NCBI RefSeq assembly: GCF_015240255.1
Contig: NZ_CP061205.1
Location: 2,067,501-2,131,500 of the forward strand
Origin: Kordiimonas pumila
GTDB taxonomy: Bacteria > Pseudomonadota > Alphaproteobacteria > Sphingomonadales > Kordiimonadaceae
Direction of reading: 5' to 3'
DNA: 64,000 nucleotides
The notes beneath the pieces were generated by a model, which was not told where the DNA came from, made no database searches, and worked only from the letters and a program-made list of their open reading frames with translations. Below, one piece after another: positions 17,149 through 25,410 of this stretch (position 1 is its first letter; each line of letters opens with the position of its first letter). The position numbers were made by a program, and so were the translations under genes.

Positions 17149-18511
17149 TCAGATACAAGATACGTTCAATAACCGCGAAATTGCGATTGCTATTTGGATA
17201 TTAATTCTCTTGGGTTGGGCCTTAACGAAAAGAGATGTCGCTGAGAGTGTATTCTCATTTCTACAAAGCTTGTTTGAACCAGCAATCATAACAACGATCA
17301 TGCTAGCGACCGCCTATATTCTGTGTGTAATTTTAGTGCTACGGAAAGTTGGCTATTGGGATATCACACTTCTTAAAATGACACTAATGTGGTCTCTGAC
17401 AGCATTGGGGGTGTTGTTTTCTAAAATACAGCCCCTCGCACAAAAGCGAGGTGCTTTTAGGGGAGCTATCATCGAGAATTTTAAGATTATTACTATAGTA
17501 GAGTTTATAACCCACCTATATGCATTCTCACTCATTACCGAATTAATACTTGTGCCTGTGACAGTAATATTAGCCATGTTACAGGCATATAATCACGCGA
17601 AAGATCAAAGCAAAAGTCTCGATAAACTGCTTTCATTCATATTTACTGCTTTCGGGATATTTTTATTCTATAATGCGTTGTCCAACATATGGAATAATAC
17701 AGATCAGTTTTTCACCAAAAATACGGCAAACGAGTTCACAATCCCCCTTGTGCTCTCAACTGCTTTTCTACCTTTTGTATATACAGCAAGCTTATATCTA
17801 AAATATGATTCCCTTATGTGTCAGTACAAACGCTACTTACCAGATGACACTGAATACACAAAAGCGGCCTTACATTACATATTCTGGCAGGCACTGATAT
17901 CCTTTAGAGGTAACAAAGAAGCGTTTAAGTTACTTAATACAAACCTCACTGTAGATGCCGCTTCATCAATAAAAGGTATCACCAAAGAAATTCGAGAAAT
18001 TAAGAAGCTGCTGCAAGCAGAAAAAAACAGCTCGCCGATAGATATAGAAGATGGCTGGTCACCTTATCAGGCCCGACGATATCTTGATGAATGTGGCTTT
18101 GAAACAGACTACTACCATGCGGTTATGGACGGTGAATTCGGGTGGTGCAGTGGATCAAACACAGTTTACATTGAGAATAGCGGATATCCGAAAAGTACTT
18201 TATATTATTATGTTTCAGGGACGGAATTCCTCGTCACATCCCTCAAGTTATCCCTCTACATAAAAAACATAGAGACTGAAGTGGAAGCAAAGGAGCGTTA
18301 TCTCGCCCTATCATCAATCCTTTTTCTTCAGGCATTTATGAAAGAGATTCCCCTTAAAGCTTTAAAGGGTATTAAGGCAGGAAAACCCTTTAAAACCTAT
18401 ATGCAGGGAAAAGTCATAGAGCTCCAGAAAGAAAGTTTACCGTTCATTGATCGAGATGATTACGCTCTACACCTCTATATCCGAAACCCTGATGCAGAGC
18501 ACTATCACTAG
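17126..18511 (+). CDS. Six-helix membrane protein, NNRE / DGWSP family
   Basis: A 461-residue protein: N-terminal NNREIAIAIW (15-24), about six membrane segments in residues 18-225, then a soluble domain of about 230 residues with DGWSPYQA at 309-316. It is homologous over its length to the 445-residue protein at 41286-42623, which has NNRELALVIW at 11-20 and DGWSPYFA at 299-306 with similar spacing. I recall related proteins starting NNRE in accessory regions of many bacteria but know no function. It overlaps and follows the HEPN-like gene, so it may be the membrane sensor or effector of a two-gene system. Confidence 0.72.
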   Translation: MNIVTVISQIQDTFNNREIAIAIWILILLGWALTKRDVAESVFSFLQSLFEPAIITTIMLATAYILCVILVLRKVGYWDITLLKMTLMWSLTALGVLFSKIQPLAQKRGAFRGAIIENFKIITIVEFITHLYAFSLITELILVPVTVILAMLQAYNHAKDQSKSLDKLLSFIFTAFGIFLFYNALSNIWNNTDQFFTKNTANEFTIPLVLSTAFLPFVYTASLYLKYDSLMCQYKRYLPDDTEYTKAALHYIFWQALISFRGNKEAFKLLNTNLTVDAASSIKGITKEIREIKKLLQAEKNSSPIDIEDGWSPYQARRYLDECGFETDYYHAVMDGEFGWCSGSNTVYIENSGYPKSTLYYYVSGTEFLVTSLKLSLYIKNIETEVEAKERYLALSSILFLQAFMKEIPLKALKGIKAGKPFKTYMQGKVIELQKESLPFIDRDDYALHLYIRNPDAEHYH

Positions 18512-18528
18512 CTCCTATTACTAATACT

Positions 18529-19503
18529 TTACTCCAGCATCGCCGCCAGTTCTGTCGCGCTTTCATTATAATAGACCATCAGGTTCTTGATGTCCCTATG
18601 CCCCACCATCCGTGCTAAGGCCAACACATCCAATTTTTTGGAAAGTCTCGTAATGGCTTCATGCCGTGTGTCGTGAAAATGAAGGTCTTTAATTTCAGCC
18701 TGCCGTGCGGCGTTACGAAATAAGGCAGAGGCAGTGGGAGACGATACTCGTTGGTCTGTTTCAAGAAAATGCTGTGCGAGTTCTATCGCTCTGGAAGAGA
18801 GCGGTACCTGTCGACGATCTCCATTCTTGGTGTGATGAAGTTGAATGTATTTTTTGGATAGGTGTACAGATGTATGATCCATACGACATAATTCGCCAAG
18901 TCGCATGCCGGTTTCAATCGCTAGCAGAAAGAAAAGCCCGACCAGTTGTGTACTATTTTGAATAGGGCCGTCAGAGCTATACCCAAGTGCAAGAGTGACC
19001 CTCTCCATTTCATCCTGCATGATGAGGCGGTCACGAGGGCGCGGCTGTTTGGGGCGATCAAGCTCGGATACAGGGTTTTTCTCCAACCAGCCCCATTCTT
19101 TGCGAGCCTTGGTAAAGACTGCTGAAATTGTATTCAGGTTACGATTAACCGTAGCGGGGCTTACTTTCTTTAAGCGGCGGTCACGGTAGTCGGCTACGTG
19201 CTGGGTGGTAAGTTCGTGTAGGCGTACCTTGGTGAGTGGGTCACGTTGCATGGATCGAAAGAGTACTTGTTCCCATCGTCCCCCAAGTTTAGTAGGGGAT
19301 ACTTCTTCTCCATATCGTTTGAAGGCATCGCTGACTGTTTTTGTTTTTGGCATGCTTGAGGTTTTTCCGGCAACAATTTCTGCTTCTTTTATTATTGCCC
19401 ATTCTACAGCCTCGGCTTTTGTGTTAAAGGATGCAGATACAAACTGGCCTTTTTTACGAACCTCTACTCGCCATTTGTTGCTACGTTTCCTGTACGTTGC
19501 CAT
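18529..19503 (-). CDS. Tyrosine site-specific recombinase (island integrase)
   Basis: A 324-residue phage-type integrase: N-terminal AT-type arm-binding region (1-60), SAM-like core-binding domain (about 60-150) and catalytic domain with R201 (TGMRLGEL), K226, H277-x2-R280 (HDTRHEA), H302 (GHRD) and Y311/Y312 (VYYNES). All catalytic residues are present, so it should be active. It is the outermost gene on the right of the island and is followed by core genes, the usual position for an integrase next to its attachment site. Two 10-bp direct repeats lie just upstream of its start. Confidence 0.93.
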   Translation of the reverse strand: MATYRKRSNKWRVEVRKKGQFVSASFNTKAEAVEWAIIKEAEIVAGKTSSMPKTKTVSDAFKRYGEEVSPTKLGGRWEQVLFRSMQRDPLTKVRLHELTTQHVADYRDRRLKKVSPATVNRNLNTISAVFTKARKEWGWLEKNPVSELDRPKQPRPRDRLIMQDEMERVTLALGYSSDGPIQNSTQLVGLFFLLAIETGMRLGELCRMDHTSVHLSKKYIQLHHTKNGDRRQVPLSSRAIELAQHFLETDQRVSSPTASALFRNAARQAEIKDLHFHDTRHEAITRLSKKLDVLALARMVGHRDIKNLMVYYNESATELAAMLE

Positions 19504-19522
19504 TGTTTTCTCCTATCAAATC

Positions 19523-19543
19523 TTGGCGTAATTTTGGCGTAAT
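19523..19543. repeat. Tandem TTGGCGTAAT direct repeats before the integrase
   Basis: TTGGCGTAAT occurs at 19523-19532 and again at 19534-19543, one DNA helical turn apart, 20-40 bases upstream of the integrase start. Repeats at this position commonly serve as arm-type integrase or excisionase sites, or as an autoregulatory operator. The exact role is inferred. Confidence 0.5.
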
Positions 19544-19728
19544 ACGACCAAATATTTACGCTTTAGACTCAATAGAGAATACTAGTAGATGAGGGTGGTG
19601 TGTAAATGTAACTATTTGAAATTATTGAAAATAATACAAATAACTACAATTTACCTTTCTTGTTTGACCCGCTGGTCGCGGGTACCACTTCAAAGAAACT
19701 TTACCTATTTTATACGGCCTATTTAAAA

Positions 19729-19748
19729 AGGGCTGGTTTCCCAGCCCT
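19729..19748 (-). terminator. Intrinsic terminator of the TonB receptor operon
   Basis: Perfect 8-bp stem (AGGGCTGG at 19729-19736 with CCAGCCCT at 19741-19748) and a 4-base loop. Read on the minus strand it is followed by TTTTT, 35 bases after the receptor stop codon. Confidence 0.8.
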
Positions 19749-19782
19749 GTTATAGTTTTTAAATATAAAGCTTCAGCGCAGT

Positions 19783-21924
19783 CTAAAATTCCATGCGCAT
19801 GGAAACTTTAATATTTCTGCCAGGCAAGGGTGCCAGTTCTTTTAGGAAGCTGGTGTGCTGGCGTGCTTCAGCGTTTGTCAGGTTCGAACCGCGCAGTTCA
19901 AGGCTTAGGTTGCGGCTTTCAAAAGGTCGCACCGTTACATAGGCGTTCAGAAGCAGATAATCATCTGTTGGCAGTTCATAGTCGCTCACGCGGGTTTGCT
20001 TGGCGGCATATTCCAGCTCGGTGCGCACATCAACGCTGGTTGTGCGGGCTTCCACGCCAAACAAGGCGCTCATGGGGGGAATGCGGGGCAGGTTCTCGTC
20101 TGTGCCCTTCAGTTTGGCCCGTATCATGTCAAGCTGTCCGTCGAGGTGTATATCAATATCGCCCAGTGTTTCGGTGCTTACTGTACCTGCGTGATATTCT
20201 GTTTTGGTTTCAAAACCATAGAGGGTTGCGTCGCTTGCTGTAAATTCGAACACATCCAGCCCGTCTATCTGTGTGCCGAGGTTCGCTTCATAGATGAAGT
20301 CATCATATGAGGTGACATAGCCATTTACCACAAAGCTTATGGGGCCAGCGACATAGCTAAAGGTTGCCTCGACACCGAGGGCGGTTTCCTTGCCAAGCGT
20401 TGCATCACCCAGTTCATATGATTTTGTCGCAAGGTGTGCACCGTTTGAAAAAAGTTCCTCGGTTGATGGTGCGCGTTCTGTGCGTGAAACTGTAATGCCA
20501 ATAAAGGCTGCTTCGCTTAGGTCGTAGCCTGCACCGGCTGATGCGCTAAAGTTTGTGAACTCGCGGCTTGTATTGATGCTGTCTGCTGTGTGTTTGGTGT
20601 GCTCTAACCTACCGCCTACATCAAGCTGCCACGGGCCTGTTGAATATTCTTTCACACTGTAGAGGCCGTATTGCCGACTAATGGTGGCAGGTACAAACGC
20701 TTCGTCGCCAATCGCTTCAAAATCGCGGTACTTAACGTGCACACCTGTTGCACCACCCCAGTTACCACGATCCTTTTCGATCATGTCAAGGCGGCCCTCA
20801 TAGCCCTTATTGAGGAAGACGGTGCCAATTTCATCACCTTCAAGCTCTGTATGCTTATAGTCAGCATAGCCAAAGCGCAGCTTGGCCTTTTTGAAAAGAC
20901 CCATGTCAGCCTCATATTCGCCGTTCAGGTCATAGCGGGTTTGCTTAAGGTCAATCGCGACAGATTCTTCTTCATGCTCATGGTCTTCTTCTGCATGATC
21001 TTCTTCACCTTCTTCGTGGCTGTGGCCCGGCACGCCGTAATTACTGTCCAGCTTGTGAACATTAAAACCGATAAAGCCATTATCAAAGATGGCAGAAAGC
21101 CCAACCGAACCACCTTTGGTTTTTGTGGCGGTGTTTGGCACTGTGCCGTAAGCTTCTTCTTCCTCTTCGTGGGCACCGCCTTCGTCGGCTTCTTCTGCTT
21201 CTTCTGCAGCGCGGAATTGTGCAGATTCAGCGTAACCGGGGATATCATAGTCGTCAGTGGTGCGGTACATGCCATCAGCATGAATAACAAACTGGGCTTT
21301 GCCTTTTTCGTTTAAAAGCGCATTCACAGCACCTGATACTTCGTCGCCGTTGTTTACGGTGGTGTGGCCGTAACGAATGGCACCCTCGACGCCGTTTTCC
21401 GGCACGCTTGTTGGTATGCGGCCATCAATCACGTTTACAACGCCGCCTGCAGCGCTGCTGCCGTACATAAGCATGGCTGTACCGCGTAAAATCTCGATAC
21501 GCTCTGCCATGGCAGGCTCAACCGCAACTGCATGGTCAGGGCTGGTGGAAGAGGCATCAATAGAGCCAAGGCCATTATCCAGTATGCGGATACGGTCGCC
21601 GCCGAGGCCGCGAATGATGGGGCGGCTAGCGCCCGGCCCAAAGAAGGTGGATGAAATACCGGGCTGGCGGCGCAGTGTTTCACCAATAGACCCGTCAAGC
21701 TGGCGTTCAATTTCTTCCTGCCGCATCACGGTGGCACCAAGGATTGTTTCGCCCACTTTGCGACCCTCAAAAGCGCCAGATACAACAATTTCTTCAACCT
21801 GTTTGCTTTTAGGTGGGGCTTCTATGGCATGTGCAGGCACATAAACGCCAGAAAGCAATATGGTGGAAGTGGCAAGAATGGTTTTTGCGTGTGTACGCTT
21901 TATATGAAAAAAAGTGCTGAACAT
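19783..21924 (-). CDS. znuD: ZnuD-like TonB-dependent outer-membrane receptor (probable zinc)
   Basis: A 713-residue receptor: signal peptide (1-33), TonB box-like EEIVVSG (44-50), plug domain with LRRQPGI, RPIIRGLGGDRIRILDN and ERIEILRGTAMLMYGSSAAGGVVNVI, then a 22-strand-type barrel ending in aromatic phenylalanine (MRMEF). Extracellular loops near residues 235-260 and 300-325 are packed with His, Glu and Asp (for example GHSHEEGEEDHAEEDHEHEEE at the second), as in ZnuD zinc receptors. It follows a small histidine-containing exported protein, and a Zur-like site lies upstream of that gene, supporting zinc-starvation control. Zinc specificity is inferred; copper or another divalent metal is possible. 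Confidence 0.85.
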   Translation of the reverse strand: MFSTFFHIKRTHAKTILATSTILLSGVYVPAHAIEAPPKSKQVEEIVVSGAFEGRKVGETILGATVMRQEEIERQLDGSIGETLRRQPGISSTFFGPGASRPIIRGLGGDRIRILDNGLGSIDASSTSPDHAVAVEPAMAERIEILRGTAMLMYGSSAAGGVVNVIDGRIPTSVPENGVEGAIRYGHTTVNNGDEVSGAVNALLNEKGKAQFVIHADGMYRTTDDYDIPGYAESAQFRAAEEAEEADEGGAHEEEEEAYGTVPNTATKTKGGSVGLSAIFDNGFIGFNVHKLDSNYGVPGHSHEEGEEDHAEEDHEHEEESVAIDLKQTRYDLNGEYEADMGLFKKAKLRFGYADYKHTELEGDEIGTVFLNKGYEGRLDMIEKDRGNWGGATGVHVKYRDFEAIGDEAFVPATISRQYGLYSVKEYSTGPWQLDVGGRLEHTKHTADSINTSREFTNFSASAGAGYDLSEAAFIGITVSRTERAPSTEELFSNGAHLATKSYELGDATLGKETALGVEATFSYVAGPISFVVNGYVTSYDDFIYEANLGTQIDGLDVFEFTASDATLYGFETKTEYHAGTVSTETLGDIDIHLDGQLDMIRAKLKGTDENLPRIPPMSALFGVEARTTSVDVRTELEYAAKQTRVSDYELPTDDYLLLNAYVTVRPFESRNLSLELRGSNLTNAEARQHTSFLKELAPLPGRNIKVSMRMEF

Positions 21925-21947
21925 AATGTTTCCTGTTCCCTAAAACG

Positions 21948-21987
21948 CATGAACATTACGTAGCTGGTTATGCAGCTAATGCTCATG
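21948..21987. promoter_or_regulatory. Long imperfect inverted repeat before the TonB receptor
   Basis: CATGAACATTACGTAGCT (21948-21965) pairs imperfectly with AGCTAATGCTCATG (21974-21987) around a short loop. It lies 24-63 bases before the receptor start and after the upstream gene, so it may act on processing, attenuation or translation of the receptor message. There is no T-run. Confidence 0.4.
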
Positions 21988-22025
21988 CCACATACAGATG
22001 TATGTGTTTGTAAATATGACTGTTT

Positions 22026-22364
22026 TTATGGTGTTGGGTGTGAAAGGGCAGGAGGTGCGCGAATGGGTGTGGTTAATGCCACAACAACATGCGGGGGTAG
22101 AGAAGTGCTTATTTCATAGAGAAAATTGTCAGCTTCAATGGGGGGTAGTGTAATAGCGGGTGTAATATCAAGCTGCTGTATTTGGCTACAGGTGGCACTA
22201 ATAATACAGGGCTGGCCGCCGTGACTGTGGCGGCTTTCACCGTAAGCCGCTGTGTGAAACGCGCCAATTAGCTGGGCAAGCAGAAAAACGGCAACAAAAA
22301 GCGTGTTCTTGCTTTTGTATAGCCGCCACCTTGATGCAATGTTTTTACGCTGCACGCTTGTCAC
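22026..22364 (-). CDS. Small exported histidine-containing protein
   Basis: A 112-residue protein with a basic start, one hydrophobic segment (about 22-42, signal peptide or anchor) and a HSHGGQPC motif just after it, which could bind metal. The C terminus is proline-rich. The pattern resembles DUF2946-type small proteins found beside TonB receptors for metals. GTG start preceded by GGTAG. It lies about 100 bases before the ZnuD-like receptor gene on the same strand and behind a Zur-like site, so it probably takes part in zinc uptake, as inference. Confidence 0.6.
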   Translation of the reverse strand: MTSVQRKNIASRWRLYKSKNTLFVAVFLLAQLIGAFHTAAYGESRHSHGGQPCIISATCSQIQQLDITPAITLPPIEADNFLYEISTSLPPHVVVALTTPIRAPPALSHPTP

Positions 22365-22409
22365 TACTACCTATTCCCGCACGGATATTTATATCTTATG
22401 CGGTTATTA

Positions 22410-22424
22410 TAGTATAATATAACA
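22410..22424 (-). promoter_or_regulatory. Candidate Zur operator
   Basis: TAGTATAATATAACA at 22410-22424 matches 13 of 15 bases of the palindrome TGTTATAATATAACA, the Zur box form known to me from proteobacteria. It lies 46-60 bases upstream of the small exported protein gene that precedes the ZnuD-like receptor, the position expected for repression by zinc-loaded Zur. Confidence 0.55.
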
Positions 22425-22465
22425 TATATCAAGGGGCGGCTTTAAAACTAAACTATTGTTTTATT

Positions 22466-22957
22466 TTAGGCATCGAGACTGCCAATAACCAGCATGATTT
22501 GCCTGATTTCACTGCGCTTGAAATACAGCAGCCTGTCAGGGTTAAATTGGCGCAGACAAAGGGTTTCACCTTCCCATTTTACAAACTGTTTTATCAGGCC
22601 TTTATGCTCTGCGGTTTCGATCAGAACAAAACGGCCTTTTCTAGGGCTGGTTGTCGGGTGAATATAGGCAAGGTCTTGGTCTTTATACTTAGGGGCCATT
22701 GAATCGCCTGTGACAAAAACGGCAAAAGCGCCTTGCACGCCTTGCAGGTCTGCAGGGCGAAAGGTCCAGTCAATCGGGTTTTCTTCAATCGTTAGGTTGC
22801 CATTGTCGCCGCCTTGAGCGCGGCCAAGTACGGGCAGGTCTTTGTGTGAACTAAACATTGATTTGTGCGGCGCCCCATGCTGCCACAGTTGCCCTATGCT
22901 TTTATGAGCGGGCATATATGAAGGTGTTATTCTCGAAGCAGGGATTATGTGTTTCAT
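22466..22957 (-). CDS. S24-family (LexA/UmuD-like) peptidase domain protein
   Basis: A 163-residue protein containing a peptidase S24 domain: VTGDSMAPKYKDQD (nucleophile serine in GDSM) and GLIKQFVKWEG with the general-base lysine. A DNA-binding helix-turn-helix is absent, and the 60-residue N-terminal part is short and unusual, so it is closer to UmuD-like or truncated CI-like proteins than to LexA. The Shine-Dalgarno AAAGGAG lies within a perfect GTTC-N7-GTTC box, suggesting LexA control. No umuC follows; upstream is the divergent flgK promoter region. Confidence 0.8.
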   Translation of the reverse strand: MKHIIPASRITPSYMPAHKSIGQLWQHGAPHKSMFSSHKDLPVLGRAQGGDNGNLTIEENPIDWTFRPADLQGVQGAFAVFVTGDSMAPKYKDQDLAYIHPTTSPRKGRFVLIETAEHKGLIKQFVKWEGETLCLRQFNPDRLLYFKRSEIRQIMLVIGSLDA

Positions 22958-22964
22958 ATATTTT

Positions 22965-22979
22965 GTTCTCCTTTTGTTC
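22965..22979. promoter_or_regulatory. SOS-type box GTTC-N7-GTTC
   Basis: GTTC at 22965-22968 and 22976-22979 with exactly seven bases between is the direct-repeat operator used by alphaproteobacterial LexA. It begins 8 bases upstream of the S24 peptidase start and covers its Shine-Dalgarno sequence, so bound LexA would block this gene. Part of the match comes from the ribosome site, so chance is possible. Confidence 0.5.
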
Positions 22980-23044
22980 TTTATTATGCCACTGTTTGGG
23001 CAAAAGAAAAGGCTAAAAATTACTAATTTTAAGCTTCGGTTGTG

Positions 23045-23060
23045 TTGGCATGTTCTTTGC
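23045..23060 (+). promoter_or_regulatory. Sigma-54 promoter before flgK
   Basis: TTGGCA at 23045-23050 and TTGC at 23057-23060 place the invariant GG and GC exactly 12 bases apart, matching the -24/-12 consensus TGGCA-N-TTGC. The predicted start near 23072 leaves a leader of about 205 bases before flgK. Apart from this promoter and the SOS-type box, the 320-base gap 22958-23277 shows no other recognised feature. Sigma-54 control of late flagellar genes is known in alphaproteobacteria. Confidence 0.68.
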
Positions 23061-23277
23061 TTATTTAGGGTGAGAAATAACGATAGCGCCCGAAAAATAA
23101 TAGGCGGTCAGGTAAGGTACATGTGGGTTAACATATTGAAATTAAAATATAGTTTTGACGATGTTAGTTTTAAGGGTGAAGGGTTTCTCTTTACCGCTAC
23201 CGCCTTTCCTATTCAGGCTGCTCGGCAATATGTGCCAACGATCTCAGCATATGTGTGCAACTGCGGGGAGGTAAAAT

Positions 23278-25398
23278 ATGTCGCTTAGTAATATTATTTC
23301 CACCTCGCTTTCCGGGCTGTTTGTAAATCAGTCTGCCATGAAGGTGACATCAAACAATATTGCAAACGTCAATACACCAAACTATGCCCGTTCGGTGATT
23401 GAACAAAAGGCGCTTGTTACACAGGGGCAATCTGCGGGCGTTGGCATTGCCAATATTTCAGCGGTTATTGATGAGTTTTTATCGACAGCTTACCGGAAGG
23501 CCCAATCAAACACGTCTGAATTTTCTGCCCAGCGCGAGTTCCATGACAGATTACAAGGTGTACTTGGTGACCCTGCTGCTGATAGTTCACTTTCGGCGCG
23601 TATGGATCAGATATTCCAAAGCGTGGCTGATTTAAGCCTGAACCCGGCTGATGTTCTGCGGCGGCAACAAAGTTTATCTGAAACGCAAAGCTTTTTGGAT
23701 CAATTGAAGCTTTTCCATTCGGAAGTGCAGAACTTACGCGGTGAAGCAAGCCAGCAGATATCAGAAACTGTTGATGCCATTAACGAGCAACTGCAGCGTA
23801 TTAACGACCTTAATCCTTTGCTGGTTAAGCAAAAGGCTTTAGGGCAGGACACGGGGGGTGTTGAAGGGCAGATGTCTGATGCGCTCGCCACACTTGCTTC
23901 TTATATCGATATCAGGGTTGATAAGCAGCCAACGGGCGCTTTGTATATTTCTACGGCAAGTGGCTATCCGCTTGTGGATACAACACTTTCCCAGCTTAAA
24001 TATAATGCGCCAGGTATTGTGGGTGCAGGTACTGTTTTCCCACCCATCACGGTTAGTAGGGTGGATAAAGATACATTAGAGGCTATATCTTCTGTGACAG
24101 ACCTTAGTGCGCACATACAATCAGGCCGGTTGGCGGGTCTCCTTGATATGAGAGACAATCAGTTGACGGAGCTTTCTGTTTCCTTGGGCGAACTTGCAGC
24201 CCATGTTGCTGATGAATTTAACGCCATTCAGAATGAATATTCTGCAGCACCACCCCCAAATAGCTTAACGGGCAAACAAACACTGGTGGATGGTAGCTAC
24301 GCAACAAACTTTACCGGCGTTGTGACCTTTGCTGTGGTTGACGGTGATAATGAACTGGTGGCAACAACTACAGTAGATTTTGACAGTAGCCCCCCAGCAG
24401 ACTTTGATGCCCTTGTGGCGCAAGTAAATGCAGGCCTTGGCGGCAATGGCACTTTAAGCCTTGTTGATGGTGTGATGTCTCTGACCGCAACAAATGCATC
24501 TAACGGCGTTGTGATTGCCAACGACCCTGATACACCAAGCGACCGAGCGGGGCGCACATTCAGCCACTTCTTCGGCATGAACGACCTCATTACATCAGAT
24601 GTGCCCGGAATATATGAAACTGGCCTAGACGGCACAGAGGCCCACGGTATGGGGTCTGGTGAAACTATTCAATTCAAACTAACAGATGCGTCCGGCCGTG
24701 AAGTTACAACGGTAACAGTGCCAGTTACCGGTACAACATATAACGATATGATTGGCGCCTTAAATAACCTGTCAACAGGGCTTGGGGCATATGGAAGTTT
24801 TGCGCTCGATAGCAGCACAGGTGCGCTTTCATGGTCAGCCAATAGTAATTATAGCTCTATAAAGCTTGAGGTTACTTCTGACACCACACAGATTGCAAAC
24901 ACGGGCTTGTCGTTTACAGCGGCCTTTGGTGTTGGTGATCAATACAGAGTAAATGCTGCCAGAAACATTAATATTGTTGAAGCTATTGCTGAAGACCCTG
25001 ATCTTTTAGCTTTAAGCGTTTTTGATCTAAGTGGCAGCGTCGGTGATATCGTGCTTACAAACGGTGATCAACGCGGTGCTCTTGCCTTGCAGGCGCTGGA
25101 GACAACCCTTGTTGGTTTCAGTGATGCTGGTGAACTTAAGGCATCGAACGTTACACTAACCCAGTATGTATCCCGCTTTTTGGGTAATGCTGGGTTGCAG
25201 GCTAGCCGTGCTTCAAACTTTGAAGAAGATAACATGGCATTGCTTCAAGAAATTGGGCAGCGCAACTCTGATGTTTCGGGGGTTAATCTGGATGAGGAAC
25301 TTGCCAATCTGGTTATTTATCAGAACGCCTATAACGCGGCGGCGCGCATACTGTCTAGTGTGCAAGAACTTTACGATTCCCTGCTGGCTGCAGTGTAA
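23278..25398 (+). CDS. flgK: Flagellar hook-associated protein 1 (FlgK)
   Basis: A 706-residue hook-filament junction protein. The N terminus SLSNIISTSLSGLFVNQ followed by TSNNIANVNTPNYAR is the flagellar rod/hook family signature, and the C terminus VNLDEELANLVIYQNAYNAAARI with terminal VQELYDSLLAAV is typical of FlgK. The middle (about 310-580) is a long variable domain, making it larger than enteric FlgK. A GGGGAGG ribosome site precedes the ATG. flgL follows after 12 bases, so the two are one operon under the sigma-54 promoter. Confidence 0.95.
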   Translation: MSLSNIISTSLSGLFVNQSAMKVTSNNIANVNTPNYARSVIEQKALVTQGQSAGVGIANISAVIDEFLSTAYRKAQSNTSEFSAQREFHDRLQGVLGDPAADSSLSARMDQIFQSVADLSLNPADVLRRQQSLSETQSFLDQLKLFHSEVQNLRGEASQQISETVDAINEQLQRINDLNPLLVKQKALGQDTGGVEGQMSDALATLASYIDIRVDKQPTGALYISTASGYPLVDTTLSQLKYNAPGIVGAGTVFPPITVSRVDKDTLEAISSVTDLSAHIQSGRLAGLLDMRDNQLTELSVSLGELAAHVADEFNAIQNEYSAAPPPNSLTGKQTLVDGSYATNFTGVVTFAVVDGDNELVATTTVDFDSSPPADFDALVAQVNAGLGGNGTLSLVDGVMSLTATNASNGVVIANDPDTPSDRAGRTFSHFFGMNDLITSDVPGIYETGLDGTEAHGMGSGETIQFKLTDASGREVTTVTVPVTGTTYNDMIGALNNLSTGLGAYGSFALDSSTGALSWSANSNYSSIKLEVTSDTTQIANTGLSFTAAFGVGDQYRVNAARNINIVEAIAEDPDLLALSVFDLSGSVGDIVLTNGDQRGALALQALETTLVGFSDAGELKASNVTLTQYVSRFLGNAGLQASRASNFEEDNMALLQEIGQRNSDVSGVNLDEELANLVIYQNAYNAAARILSSVQELYDSLLAAV

Positions 25399-25410
25399 GG
25401 AGAGAGTGAA

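Larger units (their letters stand above)
1..19550. mobile_element. Integrated mobile island (right part; left end outside window)
   Basis: A run of accessory genes ends at a tyrosine integrase at 18529-19503, after which core genes begin. Inside are an ArdC-type antirestriction gene, a large serine recombinase and two VirD4/HerA-like ATPases, typical cargo of integrative or mobilisable elements. Base composition is patchy: 5.8-10.5 and 16.2-18.5 kb are clearly AT-richer than the transfer-like genes. No relaxase or mating-pair (VirB) gene is visible, so the element is either mobilised by others, decayed, or continues to the left. The right boundary is inferred to lie between the integrase start and the terminator near 19730; no attachment-site duplication could be found because the left end is missing. 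Confidence 0.75.

Noticed and set aside
19660-19700. GACCCGCTGGTCGCGGGTACCACT looked like the 3' end of a tRNA at the island border (possible attachment site)
   Set aside because: No T-arm or matching acceptor stem is present, so it is not a complete or recognisable tRNA end, and the left end of the island is outside the window for a direct-repeat test.
20671-21315. 214-codon open frame opposite the zinc receptor gene
   Set aside because: It is antisense to conserved receptor codons; hydrophobic composition comes from the complementary strand of the His/Glu-rich loops.
22947-23288. Plus-strand open frame of 113 codons upstream of flgK
   Set aside because: It crosses the sigma-54 promoter and leader of flgK, overlaps the S24 gene start, and its protein looks random; treated as noncoding.
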